This document shows, one piece after another, positions 1 through 6,600 of a stretch of 64,000 nucleotides of DNA; positions within the stretch are counted from its first letter, which is position 1, and every line of letters begins with the position of its first letter. The DNA comes from Bacillota bacterium (GTDB taxonomy: Bacteria; Bacillota; Clostridia; Christensenellales; UMGS416). Location: NCBI GenBank assembly GCA_023410875.1, contig JAEYPH010000022.1, positions 11,877 through 75,876 of the forward strand, given 5' to 3'. The notes beneath the pieces are model-generated. The model worked only from the letters and a program-made list of their open reading frames with translations, searched no databases and was not told the origin of the DNA. The position numbers and the translations under genes are program-made.

Positions 1-1552
1 TTTCCTTGGCTTCCTCGGTCGTGACGGCCTCGCCGTACACATAGCCGGTGTTGCCGTCCAGCGAGATCCACTCGCCTTCCTTTACGGTGACGCCGCCGGC
101 GGTGAACACCTTGTTGTGCTCATCCACGCGCAGCGCTTCGCAGCCGGCCACGCAGCAAGTGCCCATGCCGCGGGCCACGACGGCCGCGTGGCTGGTCATG
201 CCGCCGCGGGCGGTCAGAATGCCCTGGCTCACATACATGCCCTCGATGTCCTCGGGAGAGGTCTCCAGGCGCACGAGAACGACCTTTTCGCCGCGCTCGG
301 AGGCGGCCACAGCGTCCTCAGCGGTGAAATATACACGGCCACAGGCGGCGCCGGGGGAAGCCGGCAGACCCTTGGCGATGGACTTGGCGGCCTTGAGGGC
401 CTTGGGCTCAAAGGTCGGGTGCAGCAGCGCGTCCAACTGCTTGGGGTCTATCTTGAGCAGCGCTTCTTCCTTGGTCAGCATGCCCTCGGCCACCAGGTCC
501 ACGGCGATCTTCAGGGCCGCGGCGGCGGTGCGCTTGCCGTTACGGGTCTGCAGCATGAAGAGCTTGCCGCGCTCGATGGTGAACTCCATGTCCTGCATGT
601 CCTTGTAGTGCTTCTCCAGCGAGTTGGCAATGCCGACAAACTGGTGATACACCTCGGGCTGCGTCTGCTCGAGTTGATCGATGCTCTGGGGCGTGCGGAT
701 GCCGGCCACGACGTCCTCACCCTGGGCATTCATCAGGAACTCGCCATAGAGCTTGTTCTCGCCGGTGGAGGGGTTGCGGGTAAAGGCCACGCCGGTGCCC
801 GAGTCGTTGCCCATGTTGCCGAACACCATCTCCTGCACGTTGACGGCAGTGCCCCAATCGCCGGGGATTTCATTGAGGCGGCGGTACACGTTGGCGCGGG
901 GATTCTCCCAGGAGCGGAACACGGCCTTGATGGCCTCGATCAGCTGGACCTTGGGATCCTGCGGGAAATCCACGCCCTTTTCAGCCTTGAAGAGCTTCTT
1001 GTAGCGGGCGATGACCTCCTTGAGGTCGTCAGCATCCAGCTCGGTGTCGTACTTTACGCCCTTCTCCTCTTTCATGGCGTCCAGGATGTGCTCAAACTTG
1101 GGCTTGGGCACATCCATGACGACGTCGGAGAACATCTGGATGAAGCGGCGGTAGGAGTCATAGGCGAAGCGGGGGTTGTTGGTCAGCTTGGCCAGGCCTT
1201 CCACGGCCACATCGTTGAGGCCAAGGTTCAGGATGGTGTCCATCATGCCGGGCATGGAGGCGCGGGCGCCGGAGCGCACCGACACCAGGAAGGGGTTGTC
1301 CAGATCGCCGAACTTCTTGCCGACGACCTTCTCGGTCTCGGCCAGAGAGGCATAAATCTGCTCGATGATGTCGTCACCAATCTTCTGACCATCCTGGTAA
1401 TAACGGGTGCAGGCTTCGGTCGTCACGGTGAAACCGCGGGGCACCGGCAGGCCGATGGCCGTCATACCGGCCAGGTTGGCGCCTTTGCCGCCGAGCAGGT
1501 TTTTGTTGTTGGGATCGCCTTCTTTAAACAGATAGACGTACTTGTGAGACAT
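1..1552 (-). CDS. ppdK: Pyruvate phosphate dikinase, N-terminal and central part (3' end outside window)
   Basis: Interconverts pyruvate, ATP and phosphate with phosphoenolpyruvate, AMP and pyrophosphate in the cytoplasm, linking glycolysis and gluconeogenesis in anaerobes. 517 codons are visible. The N-terminal nucleotide-binding domain begins at once (GGKGANLAGM, residues 21-30) and contains SVRSGARASMPGMMDT near 91-106. The phosphohistidine domain holds the swivelling catalytic His455 in GGMTSHAAVVARG. The C-terminal PEP/pyruvate barrel lies beyond base 1. The ATG at 1552 has a strong GAGGAGG site and the N-terminus matches the family. A good promoter lies about 220 bp upstream, leaving a long leader with a perfect palindrome. 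The call is secure. Confidence 0.97.
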   Translation of the reverse strand, partial: MSHKYVYLFKEGDPNNKNLLGGKGANLAGMTAIGLPVPRGFTVTTEACTRYYQDGQKIGDDIIEQIYASLAETEKVVGKKFGDLDNPFLVSVRSGARASMPGMMDTILNLGLNDVAVEGLAKLTNNPRFAYDSYRRFIQMFSDVVMDVPKPKFEHILDAMKEEKGVKYDTELDADDLKEVIARYKKLFKAEKGVDFPQDPKVQLIEAIKAVFRSWENPRANVYRRLNEIPGDWGTAVNVQEMVFGNMGNDSGTGVAFTRNPSTGENKLYGEFLMNAQGEDVVAGIRTPQSIDQLEQTQPEVYHQFVGIANSLEKHYKDMQDMEFTIERGKLFMLQTRNGKRTAAAALKIAVDLVAEGMLTKEEALLKIDPKQLDALLHPTFEPKALKAAKSIAKGLPASPGAACGRVYFTAEDAVAASERGEKVVLVRLETSPEDIEGMYVSQGILTARGGMTSHAAVVARGMGTCCVAGCEALRVDEHNKVFTAGGVTVKEGEWISLDGNTGYVYGEAVTTEEAKE

Positions 1553-1622
1553 GCAATTTCCTCCTCAGTGTATAATGCGGAAAAACCTGATGCCCTAAGG
1601 CATTTTTGTAAACGCGATAGGC

Positions 1623-1644
1623 GCATGCGGTGTACACCGCATGC
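1623..1644. promoter_or_regulatory. Perfect 22-bp palindrome in the ppdK leader
   Basis: Half-site GCATGCGGTGT is followed directly by its exact reverse complement, centred between 1633 and 1634. It lies downstream of the predicted ppdK transcription start and 71 bp before the start codon. It could be a roadblock operator for a dimeric regulator or an RNA hairpin. The rest of the 332-bp gap 1553-1884 holds the ppdK promoter and ribosome-binding site and the ribosome-binding site of the gene at 1885; no gene was seen in it. Confidence 0.55.
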
Positions 1645-1772
1645 AGTCGCTGCCTGCCATACTGATTATGGCATTTTGATTTGGCTAAAATACTTGCTTC
1701 CAGCCAAGTCGCGCGCTTTTATTTTTCTTATGAAAAACGGAATCTGAGTTTTCCAACCGTTCCCGAACAATA

Positions 1773-1801
1773 ATATTACACGAAAACAGGTATTTGTTCA
1801 A
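1773..1801 (-). promoter_or_regulatory. Sigma-A-type promoter of ppdK
   Basis: On the minus strand a -35 TTGAAC (1801-1796) and a -10 TAATAT (1778-1773) are separated by exactly 17 bp. Transcription would start near 1766, giving a leader of about 214 nt before the ppdK ATG at 1552. Confidence 0.6.
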
Positions 1802-1884
1802 GATATTGGCTGTTTATTTCAAATTATGCAACCAAATTCGACAATGAATCCCTCTAGATAGTATAAACTGCCAGGAGGTGCCTC

Positions 1885-2370
1885 ATGAAAAAACTGATCG
1901 CCCTCTTCACCGCGGTCACTCTCCTCTTCGCCATGACGACGACTGCGCTTGCCAAAGACCGGCCCCCGGCCCCCACCGAGGGCACACCTGCGCCTGAAAA
2001 CGCGAAACTCACCGAGAAGAGGAGCCTGCTGCAGGCTGCCGCTTCCGACGGTTTCGAGATCGATTACTGCGCCAACGCGGTCACAATCAGATCATCCACG
2101 TGCTTAAGGCTCACTTCCATCACATCCACATTTTATGTCTGCGACAAGATTACCAACAAATATATCCTGCAGAGATGGAATGGCAGCGCGTGGGTGAATT
2201 ACACCTCGACGGTCAGCATATCAGGGTATGAGATGTATGAATTCATCACCACGACCGATAAGTACGTTCCGTCCGGCTACTATTACCGCGTTAAAACCAT
2301 ACACCAGGCCTATCGCGGCATAGACTATGATTCCAAGGAGCTGATATCGCACTACGTCTATCTGGAATAG
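1885..2370 (+). CDS. Small secreted protein of unknown function
   Basis: 161 residues with a clear Sec signal peptide: MKK, a hydrophobic stretch at about 4-20, and likely cleavage after ALA near residue 23. The mature part opens with a Pro/Glu-rich stretch and then a beta-rich domain with two early cysteines (about 53 and 66). Short patterns such as LQRWNGSAWVNYTS and SGYYYRVK resemble small secreted Bacillota proteins of the DUF6147 kind, but that match is from memory and not certain. The site AGGAGGTG precedes the ATG. It is convergent with the anti-sigma gene, 17 bp away. A TTCGAC/TATAAA promoter can be drawn upstream but would start too close to the ribosome-binding site to trust. Confidence 0.75.
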   Translation: MKKLIALFTAVTLLFAMTTTALAKDRPPAPTEGTPAPENAKLTEKRSLLQAAASDGFEIDYCANAVTIRSSTCLRLTSITSTFYVCDKITNKYILQRWNGSAWVNYTSTVSISGYEMYEFITTTDKYVPSGYYYRVKTIHQAYRGIDYDSKELISHYVYLE

Positions 2371-2387
2371 AGCGCCGCCTCTGGAGA

Positions 2388-3092
2388 CTAATATAGACCG
2401 GCAATGAGCTGAAGCATGGCCTGCTTGTCAATTGCACCCGCGATGTTGATAAGCAGGCCGTGCTTATCAATATACTTTGCCCTTAATGTGGTTTCCTCCC
2501 CCTTGTCTCGCATTTCCAGCGCCACCTGCCCTCCCCGCACATCCAGTATCTCCAACTGGCTGTTCGGGGCGAACAAATCCGCGATGGACCCATTCGTCTT
2601 ATCGTTGATATAGCCTATCTGCAGCATGCCATTGTCATTCTTAAACCGCAAGGTTGCGCTGAAGACATCCCCGCCCAATTCATAGACGGAGGCGTCCACA
2701 AACGAGAAACCTTCCGGCAGCCAGTGGGGCAAGGGCATTTGATAGGGTACTTGCTGCTGTATTTTCTCAATTTCTGCCGTTTTGATCAGCACTGCCGTGT
2801 CCTCAGCAGTACCATGATTCAGCAACATGGAGATCACCGACTGGGTTCTCTGCTTGTACGCCTGTACGATCCTGGAATCGCTGAACAGGGCGCCGGCACA
2901 GAACACAACGAATGCGGCGGCGGCAATCGCCACGCCCCGTAGTATCTTTGTGCGGTGCCTGCTGTTCTTCTTGACCGCCCAAAGAGCGCTTTCTTCAATC
3001 TTGCCGAAGTCGGGCGTGAAAGAGGAAACAAGCTTTTCATTCTCTTTCGCATAGCTGCTCAAGAAGGAATCGATCTCCATTTTGTTAGCCAT
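2388..3092 (-). CDS. Membrane anti-sigma factor with DUF4367-like domain
   Basis: 234 residues. The first 50 or so are cytoplasmic and would bind the sigma factor. One membrane helix lies at about 52-71 (GVAIAAAAFVVFCAGALF), and the rest is extracytoplasmic with a DUF4367-like pattern (PHWLPEGFSFVDASVYELGG, then NGMLQIGY). The start overlaps the end of the upstream sigma gene by 8 bp, so the two are translationally coupled. The role as a transmembrane anti-sigma factor is inferred from topology, domain type and coupling. No zinc-binding HxxxCxxC motif is visible, so it is not a ZAS-type anti-sigma factor. Confidence 0.8.
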   Translation of the reverse strand: MANKMEIDSFLSSYAKENEKLVSSFTPDFGKIEESALWAVKKNSRHRTKILRGVAIAAAAFVVFCAGALFSDSRIVQAYKQRTQSVISMLLNHGTAEDTAVLIKTAEIEKIQQQVPYQMPLPHWLPEGFSFVDASVYELGGDVFSATLRFKNDNGMLQIGYINDKTNGSIADLFAPNSQLEILDVRGGQVALEMRDKGEETTLRAKYIDKHGLLINIAGAIDKQAMLQLIAGLY

Positions 3093-3621
3093 AACGATAG
3101 TACTCCTTGTTCAGTATGTCGCTGATGTCCTTACGCATTTGGTGATAAAGGGCCTTCAGACTGCCAATTTTCATCTCTGTGATCTCGCTGATCTGTTCGA
3201 TCGTTTTATCTTCAATATAGCGCAAATAGAACAGATGCCTCAGCCTTTCGGACTTCAGTTGTGTAATGATCTGGAAAACGAGCATCTTATACTCGGCCTG
3301 CAGCAGCGTGGCGTCCACAAAGAATTCCGAGCGAGCTTGGTCGTCCACATAGGGCGTGATGTCATCCACCCATAACGTATGCTTGTTTTTCGCCAGCACC
3401 TGATACGCCACGCGCACGGCTATCGTCAGGAACCAGGCATTAAATTTGGAGGCATCTTTGAGCGTATGAAATTTCTGCATGGCGATGACCAAGGCCTCCT
3501 GCAGAACGTCCTCGGCCAGCTGCCTGTCGTCCACAACGCTCATTACGGTCCAATAGGCTTTCTGCTGCACAGGCCTCCACAGCTCTATGACCTGATTTTG
3601 GATGCCAGAAGAAACCGACAT
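3085..3621 (-). CDS. ECF-type RNA polymerase sigma factor
   Basis: 178 residues, the normal size for an extracytoplasmic-function sigma factor. Region 2 is visible at about 25-95 (LAEDVLQEALVIAM, then KFNAWFLTIAVRVAY). Region 4 lies at about 115-170 (SERLRHLFYLRYIEDKTIEQISEI). It would redirect RNA polymerase to a small regulon and be held by the coupled membrane anti-sigma factor. The ATG at 3621 follows GAGGTAAG. A GGAAGTT/CGTC promoter upstream suggests that it activates its own transcription. The target genes are unknown. Confidence 0.92.
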   Translation of the reverse strand: MSVSSGIQNQVIELWRPVQQKAYWTVMSVVDDRQLAEDVLQEALVIAMQKFHTLKDASKFNAWFLTIAVRVAYQVLAKNKHTLWVDDITPYVDDQARSEFFVDATLLQAEYKMLVFQIITQLKSERLRHLFYLRYIEDKTIEQISEITEMKIGSLKALYHQMRKDISDILNKEYYRYG

Positions 3622-3676
3622 TCTCTTACCTCAGTTCGGCATCTGTATGTAATTCTTTCATATATTCACATAAAGC

Positions 3677-3703
3677 GACGATAACATTATACCAACAACT
3701 TCC
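3677..3703 (-). promoter_or_regulatory. Candidate autoregulatory ECF promoter
   Basis: On the minus strand GGAAGTT (3703-3697) and CGTC (3680-3677) are 16 bp apart. This matches the general ECF pattern of GGAAC-like -35 and CGTC-like -10 elements. A TATAAT lies inside the spacer (3691-3686) without a good -35, so a sigma-A promoter is the alternative. The leader would be about 50 nt. Confidence 0.45.
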
Positions 3704-3821
3704 GGTCAATGCCATAAGCGAATTGCATAAGAATACTGTGAATTGCAACTATAGCCGCCGCACCTGTGGGATGCGACGGTCTGCTCGCGCGTTTGGCGCT
3801 TCCTCATGTCCGTTGAGATGG

Positions 3822-4586
3822 CTACAACAAAGGGAAAACAGGTTCCTTGAGCTTGTCCATAAAGTCGTCCAGCTTGCAGGTGCGCTCCAGATGCCACTGC
3901 ACGAAAGGGCGGAAGGCTTGTTCGAGATTGTTCAGAATGTACTCGCTGGGCTTGAGCACCGCGAGACGCTCCATGTCCCAATCCGCTGCCTGGCGCAGGA
4001 AGGCCGCGGCGCCGCCCAGCAGAGGCTTGGCGTCGGGATGGGCCGCGCGGCAATTCTCGCACACCGTACCGCCGGCCTCGGCGGACAGGGCCAGCTTTTC
4101 GCCAAGTGGGGCGCCGCAAGCCGCGCACGCGTCCAGTTCCGGGCGGAACCCCAGCGTGTCCATGGCCTTGGCCTCGAACACAGCGCGCACAACGCCCACG
4201 GGCAGCGCGGCGTTGCACAGCGCCTTAAGCGCAGCCGTGAGCAGGTCAAAAAGCTCCGGCTGCGGGTCGCCATCGTTGAGCGTGCAGCGCACGAGGTCGG
4301 CAAAATAGCTGGCGCAGGCCAGACGGTCCAGGTCCAGACGGAGGTTGTAAAAGGCGTTCTCGATCCCGGCGGCGTTCAGATAATAGCGCCCGGCCCGCTC
4401 GCTCAGCGTGTACTCACCCAGCGTTAGCATCTCCGTGGCGGCGCGCTCGCGGCACTTGGGCCGCAGGCAACCCTTGGCGCTCACGGTGACACGGCCCAGG
4501 TCGCGGCTGAAAAGCGTGAGGATACGGCTGGACTCCCGATAGTTGGCGTAGCGCAGCACGACGCCGCGGGTCACAATGACGGACAT
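3822..4586 (-). CDS. recO: DNA repair protein RecO
   Basis: 254 residues, normal for RecO, which loads RecA onto SSB-coated DNA in the RecFOR pathway. The N-terminal OB fold starts at the first residues (TRGVVLRYANYRESSRILTLFS), followed by the helical domain and a zinc-binding C-terminal part with Cys154, Cys157, Cys176 and Cys179. It is the last gene of the yqfC-recO run. Its ATG overlaps the era stop by 1 bp (TAATG), so it depends on upstream translation. No clear intrinsic terminator was found in 3704-3821. Confidence 0.95.
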   Translation of the reverse strand: MSVIVTRGVVLRYANYRESSRILTLFSRDLGRVTVSAKGCLRPKCRERAATEMLTLGEYTLSERAGRYYLNAAGIENAFYNLRLDLDRLACASYFADLVRCTLNDGDPQPELFDLLTAALKALCNAALPVGVVRAVFEAKAMDTLGFRPELDACAACGAPLGEKLALSAEAGGTVCENCRAAHPDAKPLLGGAAAFLRQAADWDMERLAVLKPSEYILNNLEQAFRPFVQWHLERTCKLDDFMDKLKEPVFPLL

Positions 4587-5491
4587 TATTCCAGCTCTCG
4601 GCTGTCATAGCCCAGGTCTCGCATGGCGGCGGGGCTGTCGCGCCAGCCCTCCTTCACCTTGACCCACAGCTCCAGGAACATGCCGGCGCCCAAGATGCCC
4701 TGCAGCTCCCGTCGGGCCTGGGTGCCAATGAGCTTGAGCATGGCGCCCTGCTTGCCAATGATGATCGTCTTGTGGCTGGCCTTGTCGCAATAAATGTTGG
4801 CGTGCAGATGGATTTTACCGTCTTCCTCGGTCTTCATCTGCAGAACCTCCACGCCGATGCCGTGGGGAATCTCCTCCTTGAGCTGGTTGATCAGCTTCTC
4901 GCGGATGATCTCCGCGGCGATGCGGAATTCCGGCTGGTCGGTGTAGGTGTCGGCATCGAAGTACATGGGCCCTTCGGGCATCAGCTTTTTGAGGATACCC
5001 AACAGGATGTCCACGCCGTCGCCGGTCTGCGCAGAGACAGGCACAATCTCCTGTATGTAGGGAAGGTTGCCCAATTCCACCATCCGGGGCAGCAGGCGCT
5101 CCTTCTCAATACGGTCGATCTTGTTGAGCACGGCGATGACGGGCACGCCGGCGCCCTCCACGCTTTGCAGCACGGCGCGGTCGCCGCCGCCCATGGGCTC
5201 GCTGGCGTCGAACACCGCCAGCACGGCATCTACGCCCACCAGCGCCGAGCGCACAGACTTGACCATATAATCACCCAGGCGGGTGCGGGGCTTGTGCAGG
5301 CCGGGCGTGTCCACAAAGACGATCTGGATGCCCTCGCCATTCCACACGCCGCGCACCGTGTTGCGGGTGGTCTGGGGCCGGTCGCTGACGATGGCGACTT
5401 TCTCGCCGACCAAGCGATTGAGCAGCGTGGACTTACCCACGTTGCTTCGACCAGTCAGCGTCACGAAGCCGGAACGAAACGCCTCACTCAT
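4586..5491 (-). CDS. era: GTPase Era
   Basis: 301 residues. Ras-like GTPase that binds 16S rRNA and helps mature the small ribosomal subunit. G1 is GRSNVGKS (14-21), G3 is DTPG (61-64) and G4 is NKID near 122. The C-terminal KH domain has the GKQGAMLKLIG loop. The start at 5491 was chosen because GGAGG sits 7 bp upstream and the protein then begins in the family-typical way; an upstream in-frame ATG at 5524 would add 11 residues lying inside cdd. The gene overlaps the cdd stop by 8 bp. Confidence 0.96.
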   Translation of the reverse strand: MSEAFRSGFVTLTGRSNVGKSTLLNRLVGEKVAIVSDRPQTTRNTVRGVWNGEGIQIVFVDTPGLHKPRTRLGDYMVKSVRSALVGVDAVLAVFDASEPMGGGDRAVLQSVEGAGVPVIAVLNKIDRIEKERLLPRMVELGNLPYIQEIVPVSAQTGDGVDILLGILKKLMPEGPMYFDADTYTDQPEFRIAAEIIREKLINQLKEEIPHGIGVEVLQMKTEEDGKIHLHANIYCDKASHKTIIIGKQGAMLKLIGTQARRELQGILGAGMFLELWVKVKEGWRDSPAAMRDLGYDSRELE

Positions 5492-5888
5492 GGCCGTCCT
5501 CCGTTTTGTATTCTGTGAAGGCATGGGGCAATAGTTGGCTTAGGGCAGCCTGCTCCCAGCCGCCGGATTCGCCCGCCGCCAGCACCTGCATGTCCGGCGA
5601 AAACTCCGAGAGCGCCTGGCGGCACACGCCGCAGGGCCAGGCGGGCTTATGCCCATCGCAGGCCACGGCCACGGCGGCAAAGCGCCTCTCCCCCGCCGCC
5701 ACGGCGGTGAACAGCGCCGTGCGCTCGGCGCAGCACGTGGGCGTGAAGCTGACGCTCTCCACATTGCATCCCGTATAGACGGCGCCGCCTTCGGTCACCA
5801 GGCACGCGCCCACGCGAAAGCCCGAATAGGGCGCGTAGGCGTTCTCCCGCGCCTTGCGGGCGGCGGCGATCATTTCCTGTTCGGTCAT
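5484..5888 (-). CDS. cdd: Cytidine deaminase
   Basis: 134 residues, the normal size of homotetrameric bacterial cytidine deaminases, which turn cytidine and deoxycytidine into uridine forms for pyrimidine salvage. Zinc ligands are Cys53 in CAE (catalytic Glu55) and Cys86 and Cys89 in PCGVC. The ATG at 5888 follows CAGGAG. The frame stays open another 61 codons upstream to 6071, but that part is encoded by a dispersed hairpin repeat and is not deaminase sequence, so the longer start is rejected. cdd next to era is a common arrangement in Bacillota. Confidence 0.95.
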   Translation of the reverse strand: MTEQEMIAAARKARENAYAPYSGFRVGACLVTEGGAVYTGCNVESVSFTPTCCAERTALFTAVAAGERRFAAVAVACDGHKPAWPCGVCRQALSEFSPDMQVLAAGESGGWEQAALSQLLPHAFTEYKTEDGHE

Positions 5889-5914
5889 TTGAGCATACTC
5901 CTGACAACGTTGTT

Positions 5915-6066
5915 GGATTTCGCGCCTGTTGGCGCGCATCGGTCTGCGGACCGACCAGCAATCAGCAAGCTGATTGCCTTGCAGGACCAAAGGGCTTTCC
6001 GATCGCCCAGGACGCATGGTCGAGCAGGGGCCGAAGGACCCGGCCAGACCTTTGGAAACCTTCGGG
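5915..6066 (-). repeat. Dispersed modular hairpin repeat, long copy
   Basis: Read on the minus strand, this 152-bp intergenic block shares three ordered segments with 34740-34800: CGAAGGTTTCCAAAGG, CGGAAAGCCCTTTGGTC and AGGCGCGAAATCC. Between them this copy carries two extra blocks of roughly 40 and 49 bp. The second contains two tight hairpins (GCAATCAGC/GCTGATTGC and TCGGTC/GACCGA). It lies between ybeY and cdd inside an otherwise compact operon. It may be a transposase-dependent miniature repeat or a structured RNA module; no open frame of its own is evident. Confidence 0.8.
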
Positions 6067-6123
6067 ATCATTTTTCTTTGTATGATTATGTAGATATCAG
6101 ATTTACACTAAGCCCTCGCTTCA

Positions 6124-6600
6124 TTAGCGGGTCAGGCCCATGGTGCCAAGCACCGCTTCCTCCACCAGGCGCATGCTCTCGCGCTGCTCATCGGTCTCGT
6201 GATCCATACCCATCAGGTGCAGCGCGCCGTGCACAACCAGATAAGCCGCTTCCCGGCGCAGGCTGTGGCCATACTCGGCGGCCTGGCGCTCGGCGGTGGG
6301 CAGGGAAATCACGATGTCACCCAGCAGCACTTCGCCGGTGTCATGGTCGATGTCGGCCTCGGTGGGCTGCTGCCCAGGCTCCAGCAGCGGGAAGCTGAGC
6401 ACGTCGGTGGGGCTGTCCACGCCGCGGAAATCGCGGTTGAGCTCATGGATGGCCTCGTCGCCCACGATGACCAGCCCCAGCTGGGCCCGGGCAGGACCGC
6501 CGCGGGCCGCGATGGCGCGGTCGATGGCCTCGGTCACCGAGGCTTCCAGCGGCTCGAAGCGCTCCTGCCCTTCGTCCACGGTCAGTAGTATGTTCACCAT
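6124..6600 (-). CDS. ybeY: Endoribonuclease YbeY
   Basis: 158 residues, normal length. A single-strand metal-dependent endoribonuclease of the UPF0054 family involved in 16S rRNA 3'-end maturation and ribosome quality control. The zinc motif HGALHLMGMDH supplies His124, His128 and His134. The conserved RDFRGVDSPTDVLSFP lies at about 56-71. The ATG at 6600 overlaps the end of the upstream HD-domain gene by 7 bp, and there is only a weak Shine-Dalgarno site, consistent with coupling. Confidence 0.95.
   Translation of the reverse strand: MVNILLTVDEGQERFEPLEASVTEAIDRAIAARGGPARAQLGLVIVGDEAIHELNRDFRGVDSPTDVLSFPLLEPGQQPTEADIDHDTGEVLLGDIVISLPTAERQAAEYGHSLRREAAYLVVHGALHLMGMDHETDEQRESMRLVEEAVLGTMGLTR

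Noticed and set aside
116..1747. Long plus-strand open frame opposite ppdK
   Set aside because: It is the antisense shadow of a conserved GC-rich gene; its translation is His/Gly/Leu-rich with no family pattern.
3720..3747. Direct repeat GAATTGCA upstream of the ECF sigma gene
   Set aside because: Only two 8-bp copies with no relation to promoter spacing.
5889..6071. N-terminal extension of cytidine deaminase
   Set aside because: Encoded by the dispersed hairpin repeat, lies before a good ribosome site, and is absent from the family.
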